Assembly: GCA_030549495.1 (NCBI GenBank)
Contig: JAUIRK010000165.1
Span: 186,001-250,000 of the forward strand
Direction: 5' to 3'
Source of the DNA: Nectonema munidae
Taxonomy: Eukaryota; Nematomorpha; Nectonematoida; Nectonematidae
DNA: 64,000 bases
The translations under genes and the position numbers were made by a program. This document shows positions 33,050 through 45,504 of this stretch, piece after piece. Each line of letters starts with the position of its first letter. Position 1 is the first letter of the stretch. The notes beneath the pieces were generated by a model, which saw only the letters and a list, made by a program, of their open reading frames with translations, searched no databases and was not told the DNA's origin.

Positions 33050-35798
33050 AAGTTGGTGAGATTATCGAACTAAAAAAATATGTAATCTTTTAAAATATTA
33101 TTAGGCTGAAGAACCCAATTTTAAAAGCACTTATCATTTCATTTATTTATTTTAAGAACTAACTACAGATAAAAAACATGAAGAAAAAAACTTGGTTCAA
33201 ATACTTATGATAGTCACTTAAAAATAGGAAACTAGAAAGTTGTATTATATTTTACGAAATAGCGGTGTGAGGAGCAAGCTTAAAGTAATGATGGAGTAAA
33301 AACACGCAAAAAAGGCAGCAACTACTAAGTTTTCAAGAATTATATTGATTGATTCGTAAATCAATAAAGTTTTGTATAGTTGTGATGACACAATCTACAC
33401 TTCGAATCAAGATTTTGCATTGCGATGAGTGTAGCACTAACAAAAAACATTTCCGTCTCGACAATTAAGTCAAAAAACCGGCGACTAATTTAGACCGTTC
33501 AAGATTCTTATCTAAAATGATTGTTAATTTAACTCCTCATACGAATGATGTTTGGAATCACTTTCTAAAAACGGTAAAAAAAAGATGTCTCCATGTTTTC
33601 CAAAACTGGGTATAACTCATGCTAAAATGATCAAAAAATCGTGGAAAAATTCTGCATTTGCTGCAAAATATTGCGGGTGCCTTAAAATCTTTGGCAATGC
33701 AGCATCAATTCATGCTTCCATAATCATCTCTCATCTGATGATTTCTTTAAATAAAAGCAGTAACACTAATAAGTCAATCTGATTCAATGCCAATACTTTT
33801 TCTCCTGAACTTCGCTTTTTAGTTGGAAAATATTATTCGTGTTTTAGGTCTTTGATTGTGTATGTTACAATGGTATATCTTATAGAAATAAGTATTGCGT
33901 TGTTATTTCTTCCAAATGTCACTATGTTTTATTACCAACAAAATTGTATGCCCTTTTATGAAGAGGGATTTTTATCTGGCACAAGATAAGGATAACAGAC
34001 TTTTCAAAACACTTTAATTCTAAACTCAATGAAGATTCCTCAGATTTGTCATAATTCAATTAATGGATCTTGTCGACTATAAACCCTATAGCATTTATAA
34101 TATAACTCGATTTTATGGCTCAAAAGGTCTCGTTCTGAAAAACAATATTTCCATATAAATTTTATTTGCCTGAATAAATTTTGACAGATTTCAAGTTTAG
34201 AAGTTTTTCCAGGTGTTTACCGAGCATTTTGTTGTATCATCTTTTATTGTAAGTTTATTTCATCTTTTTAAAAGTTGACAAAAATGATTTTTTCGGAGGT
34301 TTTGATTTATGGAATTTATAGATCATTATCAACGAGATTAGAATCCACTGAAAGTACTAGCCGGTCCCCGATGTTGCTTTGCTACATAACACCTAAAAGT
34401 GTATTCATTTGGTAGGAAAATAATAAAAAGAATTTATGAGATATAGAAGCCTTTCCATTGAATTAAAAATACATATGTTAGGTAAAAAAATTTTGATTTG
34501 AAGGCAATCGAACTCTTTCTATGATAAAAATTTTTTATTTCATTCATCCCAGCACAACTTAAAATAAGTTGGGTTCACTACGTCAAAAATTTCAAATCAC
34601 CTTTATCATTTGTAAAATGTCCTTTGAATAATAAATTAAATAAGGGGGTCGAGCATTGAAATATAAATAAATTAGTACAATCTATTTTTAGTCTATTACA
34701 AATATTTTACGGAATAGTATTATTCTTATTTTGTCTTTTTGTTTATTCAGTGTTGAACAAGTTATGTTTTAAAGATCGTTTAATTTTAGGAAGCAATTCG
34801 ACTTTATTGTTTTGTGTCATCAAAACTGAACTAACAAAAGCAAGGTAAAGGATCTACTTACATCTGATACATTGAAAGAAAAAATGCAGAAAGAAATTTT
34901 CATGATGAAATACTTTGATAAAGATGTTGGCGAGTTCTTGGATTCTTTATCTTTTTGTAAAATAAATGAGAAAATAATACAAATTATAATTGCTGATTCG
35001 GAATCTTCATCCTCTCTTGTTTCAAAATCGGTGGCTTCATGTTCAAATGTTTCACAAATGATGTTTTCTGATTATAGAGATGAGTATAACTATACCAATA
35101 TCATTCGTTATTATTGATATGTAATTTGAATTTTTGGACTACATTGGTCAAAAATCATAACCGTCCCTTTTTGTAAACATGCAATCTGGTTTGAATAAAA
35201 AAAACTTAAAACTCAGAAAAATGGGAAGTTCTTGATAGACGAAAGTTGCTTGATTGCCTCTACATCCATAATACTCTGTTTTCAAAATGGATTCTAATTT
35301 ATTATATTTTATTTCCCATTTGGACCCATTTCATTTAAGATATCCAACTTATGAAATATTTCCTCACTTTGTAGAAGGAATTTTTGAACATTTTCCTTAC
35401 ATTCAAGAAAGAATCCAAATTACTCTTGTCTAGGGCGAAAGTATTTCCCATATTGTATTTTATGATGAATTTTATGATTTTATTTGTAATATAAGCTTTA
35501 TTGGAAAAAAAAATTAAAGCAGGCAAAATGTAAGAAAACATCGTGACGAATTTTTTGAACCAAGTTTGTGAAAAGAAAAACAAATTTCTGAAAAATTATG
35601 GAATATGAAGAAACAACTGAAAACTAGTAATCGAATATATAGAAAACTAGTGATAGATAGCATAATAATAGTTAAAAAATGAGTTCAAAAAATTTTAAGG
35701 CTCACTCGTTAACTTAAAAATATCAATTACCTTCTCAGTTAAACGACGAGAAATTATAATTCAAAAAATTCCAACCTTAAATTTTTTAAAGAATAAGT
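33050..35798. other. Long intergenic stretch, 5' side of GCLC
   Basis: I see no supported gene or bounded mobile element. Open stretches at 33552-33782 and 34872-35117 (plus) have low-complexity compositions without recognisable domains. The GCLC promoter should lie at its left margin but no clear core motif is visible. Confidence 0.5.
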
Positions 35799-35934
35799 GA
35801 AGGTACCGCGAGGTACTTTCATCGAGAAGGCACAATTTGCGTCGCTTGTATCGAACTATGAGAAAGTAGGCTTAACGCGGGATCGAACCCAAGACCTTGA
35901 GTTATCGAAACGCAGTACCTAACCAACCTTACTC
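35799..35934 (-). mobile_element. tRNA-derived SINE, family 1, copy 2
   Basis: Matches the 14651 and 42781 copies end to end. On the minus strand: A-box-like TTGGTTAGGTACTGC, B box GGGTTCGATCCCG (complement of 35878-35890), then the body with CTCATAGTTCGATACAAGC and the terminal GGTACCTTC. This B box is the closest of the three to the consensus. Confidence 0.82.
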
Positions 35935-37260
35935 ACGACGGAATGAATAGTTTCAAATTATTCAAAATTGATAGACTCCAAAGGGTTAAATAAACATGCC
36001 TGATCATTTAGAATGCAAAACATTTGAACATGTACTCTAAATTTTGCTTAACAATGCATATTGCATAGGAATTTTCTTGTTTGAAAATAAAAATCACGTG
36101 TTTAGAAATTTTAAAGAATTTATTCTAATAAATTAATTTTTTAAAGAACTACTTCCAATTTAGTATTTAAAATCGAAATTGATCACATATTTACATTATT
36201 TGTAAACCTTTAGACTTTAATTTTCAAATCGCTGTGTTAGAAAAAAAGTTAGCAAACTTCACACAGTTTAGAAATAAATACATATTCAAATATTTAGTAG
36301 GAGTTATGCATCCATAAAAATAACCCATGAGCTATATTTAACAAAGAGAACAGTTCAAAATATATTATGTATATGGTAAAAATGGGTTAAGAAAAAAACA
36401 TTGCAAATAGAGCTGGATTAGCTCCAGTAAATACGTAATTCCATAGACATAAGCTCTAAATCTAAGACAAAATCAGCTCTGGCTATTTTTGGCGTGGATG
36501 GATGGATTAGAAAAAAACTATTATTTTAACTTTATTTTTAAAACATTTTAAAATTGTAGCAGTTGTCCTTGATAAACTTACATACTTTTGAGTACTAAGT
36601 CGGATTATTGAAAGAATTCCCATCGCAATCGGAATCGTCCAAAATTTTGGTATTATCTTCACAAACAAACAAAAAATTTAATTAAATTGAAAACTTCAAC
36701 AAAGATACTATAAAAAAGAAAAATGGGAGACGAAAAGTCATGAACGCACTTGGTGTTCTTTTAGATTCAAATAAAGACAAAAGTAAATTTTTCAACACTA
36801 AGTTTAAAAATAAGATAAAATCATTTCTTTTCTCACTTTTTCAAAGTTTCTATGATCTCAATGCCCATAATATTACAATGCACAAATTAGGTACGGAAAT
36901 ATCCAATTTTGTAGAAGCGAAGCTTCGACAACAGTGAATATTCAAGTTTCAAAAATCTTTAAATTCTGGCCTTTATCTTGTTCTAATAACCCATAATAAA
37001 AATTTTAACTAAAAGTCTTGTATTCAAAGACTAAAATAAAAAATACGATATCAACCAAACAAATAATTTTATAAAAAAAGGCTTGAAGAAAGCTATCACA
37101 AAATTGATTCGTATTAAAATAAATAAAGTAATGAACCAAAGAAAAAAATTAAATTTACAACTTGGAAAAAGTTTAAATTCTGTTGAAAAAAGCACTGAAC
37201 TGATGAGTTTTTAGAAAATAGCTTTTTAAAATTCGGAGCCAGAATAAAACTACTACTGCT
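35935..37260. other. Intergenic, no gene called
   Basis: AT-rich. A 65-codon plus-strand frame at 36740-36937 (MNALGVLLDSNKDKSKFF) is not recognised. A short imperfect palindrome of GAGCTGGATTAGCTC occurs near 36412. Confidence 0.45.
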
Positions 37261-37989
37261 TTTTACAAAGGACACTCGTTGGATATAAAATCTATCATTT
37301 CTAAAGCAGAAAATTTCCATTCTTATCAAAAAATGGTTCTAAGTAAAGGAAAAAATAAAGCAAGAACACTTGTAAGATACCTTGTTTGTGAACAATTTAA
37401 AGATGAAGCTACAAAATTTTCGTCAAATAATAAAGTGTATATTGCTGAAGGTGTGAGATGTGATGGGAAAATAAAGCTTCAAAAAGTAATTGATCATCTT
37501 TAATAAGGCACTCCACATAAATCAGTTTTACAAAAGCAAAAATTCACTTACCATGAAGAACTTTTTGCGAATTACAATGAAAAATTGAAAATTTACGATC
37601 GTATAGTGATATACATTATTGTGATAGATAATTCTGTTGATTCAAAGCAACAAGATAAAAATTTGTTATGATTCGTTTCAATATGGAAGACGATCCCCTT
37701 TTTATTCATGTTCGTTTTATGAAAGCAAAAGGCCGAGAAAGGAGGCGCTTTTGAACTTTAAAAAGTACCCATTTCTTCTTTAGAAGCTTGACTAAAGATG
37801 ATATCAAACAAAAATGTGTTGGAATTAGAACAGATGGCGAGCCGGCTAACACAGGTAGAATTAGTGGTTTATAGGCTCGATTTTAAGAGTAATTGGACAT
37901 CCAACCTTTAATTTCTGGTGTTCTTGTCATAGGTCAGACTTCTTTAGATGAACATGTTAACTTATTTTTTAAAATTTGGAAAAATAAGG
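37261..37989 (+). pseudogene. hAT transposase fragment
   Basis: The clearest piece is KCVGIRTDGEPANTGRISGL at about 37813-37872, the conserved DG-A-NTG segment of hAT transposases, followed in another frame by HPTFNFWCSCHRSDF (near 37900), matching the H-P-CxxHR zinc block. Upstream an open frame at 37279-37503 (SYQKMVLSKGKNKARTLVRY) may be part of the same gene. Its right side is cut by the Tigger MITE at 37992. Confidence 0.6.
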
Positions 37990-37991
37990 TA

Positions 37992-38395
37992 CAGTAGGCC
38001 CTAACCCATTCGCGGCCGCGCATATTCACGGATTTTGTTCTCAAAGCTTTTTTTTATAATTTTGGCAATTTTGTACATTTCTTAGAACAATTTTTAGCAC
38101 AAAAACGCCCGTATTCACCCTGATTGGTAAAAATTTTTAAAATAATGTCAGTTATTATAAAATAAAAAATATGTAGAGAATAAAAATAAAATTAAAATGT
38201 TTTTAATTCATCATTACTACATATTACTACAATATTATTGTATTTTAATGAGTAAGACTCTCTTTAAAATATGTTTGGTAAGCATATTTTATCGTATATA
38301 TTATCATACACAGACATTTTAAAACTGCGTCAATAATTCGCGGATTTTCGCAGGATGGAAAGGAACTGAACCCCTGGGAATAGCGGGGGATACTG
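37992..38395. mobile_element. pogo/Tigger-type MITE
   Basis: Flanked by TA on both sides (37990-37991 and 38396-38397). The left end CAGTAGGCCCTAACCCATTC and the right end inward CAGTATCCCCCGCTATTCCC resemble the CAGTAGTCCCCCGCTATTCGCGG ends of Tigger elements. Interior copies of CGCGG and TTCGCGGATTTT fit the same group. There is no coding capacity. Confidence 0.85.
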
Positions 38396-38404
38396 TAATG
38401 GCAA

Positions 38405-38640
38405 CAGTGGCGGATTCAAAAATTTCTTATAGGGGGAGGTGCCGAAATCTATTTAAATTTTTTGCAATTTTGCTAAGTCTTCAGAGAATACGACAGCTGA
38501 ATTATGTCTTTTAGAATTCGACTTGTCATATCATTGATATAAACGTTATCAACTACCAACAAGTATTGTTTTAGGAAAAAGCAAAATTAGTAAGGGTATT
38601 TTTCGAAGCTATTTTTCTAGAGGGGGGGGGCGAAGTAAGT
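38405..38640 (+). mobile_element. hAT-like terminus with G-tract
   Basis: CAGTGGCGGATTCAAAAATT starts ten bases after the Tigger MITE and is followed by TAGGGGGAGGTGCCG. Another G-tract (ten G, near 38624) ends the region. Such GTGGCGGATCC plus G-run ends are common in hAT elements; no opposite end was found. Confidence 0.5.
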
Positions 38641-39057
38641 TTGAATTTTCTATTAATTACGTTCAAGATAATGATATTCCCTGACTGTTAATGTTAATTT
38701 CACTGCAAATTACCGACCTTAGTATCAAGTCATATATGCCGAAAATATTGATGTTTATAAACCTACAGTAAGCTGTGCGGATATATAGTAGAAATAATAA
38801 ATGAGTTGTTGGTGAATAATTAAAATGCAGATAAATATGATAGTCTTAAATTCAGTGAAAACCAGATGAGAACGAAAAAGGGAAAAAAGTGTGTATGTAT
38901 ATTGTATATGTATCAGAAGATATGCGCGTGTGTGCTCTCGCTCACATACTTGTCTTTATAGAATTTAAGGTTTTCGTACCATTTTCACGCCTATTTTTAT
39001 CACAGTAGATTTTCTTGGTATTCATATCTCTCTCCTTCCTTCGTTTGATTTTCATCT

Positions 39058-40969
39058 TTGCAATTTGCATATGATTTTTACAATCCTTTTATATTTTTCT
39101 TCTTAATGGCGATGGCAAACAACAAAGGAAAGCGGAAATATATGGAGGACTACAATAACTTTGCTTTTACTTGCATTATTTCAGCTGCAAAAGAAAAACC
39201 TCAATGTGTGGTGTGCAGTGAAGTGCTCTCAAAAGAATCCATGAAGCCTAATAAGTTAAGACGTCATTTGGAATCAAAACATCCCAATTTCAATAATGAA
39301 AGCCCTGTGTTTTTCAAAAATAAGTGTGTGAACTAAAAAAAATCTCGTCTTGACAGTGATGAAACTTTCCAAAGACAAAGTAAATCAGCTTTAATAGCGT
39401 CTAACACCGTGTACCTGAGAATTGTTAACGCAAAAAAACCGCATGTCATTGATGAGGAATTGATTTTACCTTGTTCAAAAGGCATGGTTCATCACATGAT
39501 TGGAGATGAGGCATGAAACAACAGGTGTAGGTAATCTTCCTAGGTTATTGTGATTTTAAGGATGAATTTCCCTTTTGCAAACCATTAAAAACAACAACTA
39601 AAAGCATTGACATATTTGGAAAAATAGGTATCATTTCTTAAAGAACATGGACTTAAGTGGGGAAATGTTAGTGGCATATGTACAGATGGTGCACCGTCTA
39701 TGCTTGCCTGTAGATCTGGGTTTCAACAGATGGCAAAGAATGTTTTTCCACAATCTGTTGGAGTTCATTGCATTATATATCGTCAAGTATTAGCTTCAAA
39801 ATCATTGCCAAAAGATTTGAAAACTGTTATGCAATCAGTTGTTAAAGCAGTTAACTTCATAAAGTCAAATGCACTGAACAATCGCTTGTTAGCTAAACTT
39901 AGGGAAAAAATGGATTCCAACCATGAAGTTCTTCTATTGCACATTAAGGTGGCTCTCAATAGAAAAAGTATTGAAGAGATTTTTGGAGTTAAATGCTGAG
40001 GTGAGAGAATTCCGATCTCAGCAAGGAACAGAACTTTCAAATTTCCTTGGTGACTTGAATAATTTGGCAAAAACTGCATACTTGGTAGATTTCTTAACAA
40101 TTCTGAATTCCCTTAATCTTTCACTTCAGGGAGAAAATTCCAACATACTTGATTTTGCAGAATAACTAAATGCCTTCCAAATGAAGATGGATCCTTGGCT
40201 GTCAAGGATAAAAAAGAGAAATTTTTACATGTTCCCCACATTAAATATATTTGTTTGACTAATGTTCCATTAAACAACAGTTTTTAAAGTTTGCTGATCC
40301 AACACTTGGAGACTAGAGGAGTTTAGTCGATATTTTCCATAAAAGACTGTTATCCCATAGCTTACTTAGAAAACCATTTGCCGGAAAAATTGAAGATGTT
40401 CCTTAAAGATATCAAGAGGAATTCATTGATCTTATCACATCTGACTGTGCAAACACTGACTTCAGTGAATCAATTTTGGATCAAACAATTACTTCGATAT
40501 CCAAATTTGGCTGAAGGTATGTCGAGAATTCTCATGCTTTTCCTTCGACATATATGTGTGAAGTGACCTTTTCATCTTTACAACTTATAAAATCGAAGCT
40601 AAGAAGTAAACTCCATGTTGAGGAACTCTATGATGACCTACGTTGTGCTGTATCCAAAACAACACCACAGGTTGAGAAGTTGGTGACAAAAAAGCAGTAC
40701 TAACCATCACACTTAGAACATTATTGTTTATTATCAAAATAAAGCTTGTACTCGCATCAGTAACATATAATTATATAAATAAATTATAAAATTTATATCT
40801 ATATAAATGTATATATTTTCGTTCTTGCTATAATAAAACAAGTTACTGCAGTTATGTAGCATCTTATGTATACCTTAATCAATGAATATAGCCTTGATCT
40901 TTGGGTGGGGTCGCAGAAAGTTTGATGAGGCTTAAATGGGGTCGCCACTGGAAAAAGGTTGGGAATAGA
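39058..40969 (+). pseudogene. hAT transposase, ZBED5/FAM200-like, with right terminus
   Basis: Opens with a BED-like region KRKYMEDYNNFAFTCIISA, then KPQCVVCSEVLSKESMKPNK and LRRHLESKHP (C-x2-C ... H-x4-H). Downstream are FKDEFPFCKPLKTTTKS, SGICTDGAPSMLACRSGFQQ (39670-39730), the zinc block VGVHCIIYRQVLASK, a leucine-rich stretch LLHIKV with VLKRFLELNAEV, and the hAT C-terminal dimerisation motif near 40540-40660 (ICVKVTF-like with LIKSKLRSKL, in changing frames). The element's right end is at about 40969 (inward CTATTCCCAACCTTTTTCC). Several frameshifts and stops; the left terminus was not found. Confidence 0.85.
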
Positions 40970-42780
40970 TAAAAATTTAAAAATCTACTTAAGGGATTTC
41001 TTAAAATTTGGCAGCCATATGGCAATCATTGCAGACTTTTTATGGTAGATATTTCTTCTGTCTTTAGATATATAGAAACTCTAAGAGATAACATAAATGA
41101 ATAAAGAAAAGAAGTTATTTTATCCGTCAAAAAATTGTTAAACTAGTACTATAATTTTTAAATAAAATGTAAGTAAAGGCTTATTGAAGAACAATCTAAA
41201 GTTGTAGATGCTATCATAAAATTAATCTTGTAAAAACGCCCTTGAATTTATCGAAACAAGCTTTCTTTTGTTGTCTTAATGTGGAATATTTGATAAAGAA
41301 TTTATTAATAAATTACTTGATATATTTGATTCCTTTAAGCTGCCAGGTGAAAATCCTGAAAGAGATTTATTTATTTCTATATATTATTTCTCTTTAAATG
41401 ACAGATTAATCATATATTGGAATGGTGTTTCGAATTCTAAATGTGATTCTACAGAAACTCTACACACTTTTTCCACAAGAGATAGAATATTTAAGTTTCC
41501 AAATATTATATATTAAAAAAGAAATTTTGTTTCTAAGTTTTTTTTAATATAAGGTTTTTCAATAAATTTTTTGAACTTTCTATTGAATAATTTGAGTTTA
41601 TACATTCTCAGTTTTCGGAGCCTGTATTTTTCGCCAGTCTCACCCCTCCCCCCCCCCCCCCTCAACTAAAAAAAACTTAAAAAAAAGGCGCTGGATAGAT
41701 TAATCCTATTAAATCCGAAAATGGATATAAAATATTTTTATTTTAATGGTTATTCCTTCAAAACTTTCATCTTGCCTATATTAAATACTGCTTATTTTAA
41801 TATATCATTCGGCCCTTTAAATATAAAGTTTGCTATCCCTCTTATAAAGGATATAGAGACAAGAACTTAAGTACATTATTTGAATAAAATCACCATTTTT
41901 ATTAAATATTACCAAATGACTAAAACATACATTAACCATTGTCCAAAAAAACTCACATAATAGAATTATTTTCTGATTAGGCAACTACGATATATTATAT
42001 TTGTATCGGAAGGATATATTAACGCATCAAATGTAAGCTTATAATAAAACAAATGTATATAAATCTAGTATTTCTAGATAAAAAAAAGTTGAAGGAGCCG
42101 GAGTCGGAGCCAGACACTTAAATAATTATCTGAAACCCTGGATGAAATGTTTGCGGAGTAGATTTTAAAGCAATAGGTGTCGAAGTTGCTAGATATTAAA
42201 ATTTAGCAACCAGATTTTATTAGAAATAAAAATTAAATTTTTGTAAGAATATGTAGTTGTTGCACACTGGACAGGAGGTTTAGGAAAGAAGGAAAAAAGT
42301 GGAGGTCATTAGCACCAATACGATGCTAAATAATATAAATACAAAATATCAATGATAAGTTTGTATATATTCCGAATTGATAAAAAAAAATTAGAATCTT
42401 ACAAAAAGAAAAAATATAATTTATAATCAAAGAAATATTATTGGAAAAATTTAAAAGTCCAAAGGAGCGTTCTTGCAAAATAAAATTAAAAAATTAAAAA
42501 ATGATGTTTTAAAAATAAAATATAATTAATAGACATGATAATAAAGTGAGGAAATAAAATCCAATAAGGATTCCTATTATGACTTCCCTAAGGAAATTAT
42601 TGTATTTATTTTGAAAACACGCTTTTATTTCTATCTTGAAAATGTATAAAAGTTTCCAAAACCAAATTTTATAAGCACAGAATATAGCTTGAAATTAGAT
42701 ATAACATTAAAACTTCCATTGGTCAATACGACTGCAAATACAGAATTTAATTTCAAAGCGTTATATATGATTATATAACA
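40970..42780. other. AT-rich intergenic
   Basis: No gene seen. A run of about 14 C lies at 41648-41661. A GGAGCCGGAGTCGGAGCC motif lies near 42095; related GGAGTC phrases (inverted) occur near 50880-50950, suggesting scraps of a dispersed repeat. Confidence 0.45.
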
Positions 42781-42924
42781 GTAAAGGTAAAGGTACCATA
42801 AGGTGTTTTCATCGAGAAGGCATAATTGTGCCGCTTGTATCGAACTATGAGGAAAGCAGGGAAAGTCGTGGGATCGAACCCAAGACTTTGAGTTATCGAA
42901 ACCAGCATCTAACCAACCCTACTG
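42781..42924 (-). mobile_element. tRNA-derived SINE, family 1, copy 3
   Basis: Minus strand: GGTTGGTTAGATGCTGG (A-box region), GGGTTCGATCCCACG (B box), CTCATAGTTCGATACAAGC, then the body and GGTACC followed by a (CTTTAC)n tail. It gives the clearest view of the tail, which explains the AGGTAAAG target in the 14651 copy. Confidence 0.82.
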
Positions 42925-44220
42925 AATTATATAATATTGCTTAACTTAGATGCCCTTTTAAGAACAAAAAACCATAACACTTTTATAAAATATTTTAAAA
43001 TAAAACTGTGAGAATATGATAAATCATGGCATTCCACATGTTTATTCTAAAAAATTCTAAATGTTCCAAAAGAAAGCAACACTCTAAATTTACCTTTCTT
43101 GGGTGAAACTTATCCAAATACACCCATATATATAGAAAAATAAACCCAAACAGGTAAAAATAAATTTAAATATAAACAGAATAAGTTGACTATACGTAGA
43201 AAGTATGTAGGTAGGTAGGTAGCTTGGAAAATATATCTAAGCAGTAATGGATTTCCCATATGCTTGCGAAATGCTTAAAGAGGCTCACGATTAAAATTTT
43301 AGAGAAATGGATTGACGGAAATAAGAATGAGGAATGACTTTAGAAAAGTGGGTAGTTGTTGAGGAAGTTAGAGGCGTAGAAAGCTGTATTGTATTTGCGG
43401 TGGTAGTTAAAGGATGATTGATTGCTAGACGTTTAATTAATTTATTTAATTTTTTTATTGTTCACGTGTTGTAAGAGATAACTCATTTTGAGATTGCAGG
43501 CTTGACTCTATGAGGAAAATAAAACTGCTTAGGGCATTAAAGAAGTTCGAATAAAGAAGGAGTTCGTAAAAATCAGATGGTTAGCGATTGAGAATTTGAA
43601 GGGATAATGAAAGAAATAAAGATCTTGTGTGGCTGTAGTGGTACCAAGAAAGTTTAAGATGTTGTGATGTTTCGTATTGCTTGCAGTTGATCTACAAAAT
43701 TGCTTGATGATTTTTTGATACTGTAGAATTAAAAGTTGCAAAAGCAGTGTCCGATCAGCCATCTAATTAGGGTTGTGGTGGGAAAAATGTTCTTTTTGAC
43801 CAAATGCCAACAATTCCATTTGGGTTATTCACTGATTGAAGGAAAGGTGATGGTGAGTATTGGATGAGTTGTTGTCTAATGTATAGACTATAGAGTATAA
43901 AATATAAGTAAAGATGTATAGGTTTCAAAGGGAAACGTGTTTAACGGATCGTAAGGAACATTTAAAGGTAATTGTTTAGCCAGCTTGTCAAAAATATTTT
44001 TTTGAGAATGTTTGAGGAGCACCAGTAGAGGTGTATTTCGAAGTAAATTAATAAAATGATGAATTTAGAAACAAGAGTTTTTTTGAAAAAGAGTTTTGAA
44101 ACAAGGGTGATGTTTTGCTTAATATTTAACTCCTTAACGAAGTTTTGTGAGTTTGTAAAAAGTATAGTGTATTGTACTGTCTAAATGAGAACTTGTTTTG
44201 ACTTATGTAATCGCAAGCAT
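42925..44220. other. Intergenic with a (TAGG)n microsatellite
   Basis: (TAGG)n at 43207-43222. From 43250 to 44200 the plus strand is purine-rich and the minus strand open for 77 codons at 43529-43762, resembling the stretches near 8.7 and 55.3 kb. No domain recognised. Confidence 0.4.
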
Positions 44221-44221
44221 T

Positions 44222-44566
44222 TAGGAGGGCATAGCATTCATCGCTAAAGCAAAATTTCAAGGGGGGCTGAAATGGGGCAAAGAAACACATTTGCAAAAAA
44301 TTTATTTCCTATATTACTTTATATCCTATATTACTTTGCTGAAAAGCATGAAGTACTTCTATATAAAAACCTATAGAAATCTCATATTATACATACACAT
44401 ACACCAGCATTTATATAAGATTTTGTGTACAATTTTTGCTTATTTATTTTTCCTTTAAAAAGTGCATGGGGCAAAACTAAAAATTTTAGGGGGGGGGGGG
44501 GGCAAAGATTAATACAGGGGGGAGGGGGGCACGTGCCCCAATATTATATAGGTAGCGCGTGCACTG
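44222..44566. mobile_element. hAT-like terminal fragment with long G-tracts
   Basis: The right end, read inward, is CAGTGCACGCGCTACC, resembling CAGTGGCGTAGCTACC-type hAT ends. It is followed inward by GGGGCACGTGCCCC, a perfect palindrome, and by G-tracts of 14 and 6. The left boundary is uncertain. Confidence 0.55.
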
Positions 44567-45500
44567 TGATGATATCGAGTGCTATTAGAAACATATAAAA
44601 GGGGAGGAAGGGGGGGGGGGTTATTTTTGATCTCAAATGTTATAATGGTTAAGACTTAACTCATAGATAATCTAATATTATATTTTAATATTAAACTTAA
44701 TTTTATTTTTAAAGAAATTTTTTTTATAATATTGTGTTAAGTATTTGCAACTACTATTAAAATGACGGTATACTTAATTGCTAAAATTTTTATAATTTAT
44801 TGTGCCCAAAAAAATTAATTCTTCTAAATTTTTGCTTATATTATCTTTTATGTAAAGGGTTGTAGAATAATTTATTACCCGCAGTTAATATTTCTTTATC
44901 TGGCACCCCATCTAAGTGTTGTCAGATGTTCGAGTATACCTTGATTGTCTCGGTTTTTTCATTGCTGAACAGCAGAATCTCTTGTAGTTCAAATAGATGT
45001 CTTTTTTTGACCTATTTGCTTAAAAAATGAATTTGTTAAAATTTATCTCATAAAAAGCTATCTTTTACTTCAAAGTATTTTTGTAAGAAATGCTGAATTT
45101 TCATTTGACATTTTTCAATATTTTTGTAGGTGTTTGGGGATGTAAAATCTCCCAACCCTATCATTACACAAAGCGCCGTGTAGGACTCAGATATTTGTTA
45201 AACAAAAATAAGAAGTTAAAAAATGACCAAATAAAAAGTTTACAAATGATAAAACAATATTAATTGTGAAAATTTTAAATAATCCAGGCCTTTAACCAGC
45301 ATAATAGTTGTGAGAGGGGGGTTTAAAAAATTAAAATTATTTTGGTTTGTATTTCAATGAGTTGTTATGACTTGACAACAAAAGTGCTTTTTTTAAAAAT
45401 ATAAATTTTTATTATTAACATTAAATCAAACGAATATTGGTTTCTATGCTAAGCTAATAAAAATTTGAATAGTATAAATAAAAGAATAGTTTATTTACAA
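44567..45500. other. AT-rich intergenic
   Basis: No gene seen. A run of 11 G at 44610-44620 and a possible hAT end CAGGCCTTTAACCAG at 45285 that could be the left limit of the following hAT; its partner was not found. Confidence 0.4.
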
Positions 45501-45504
45501 AATT

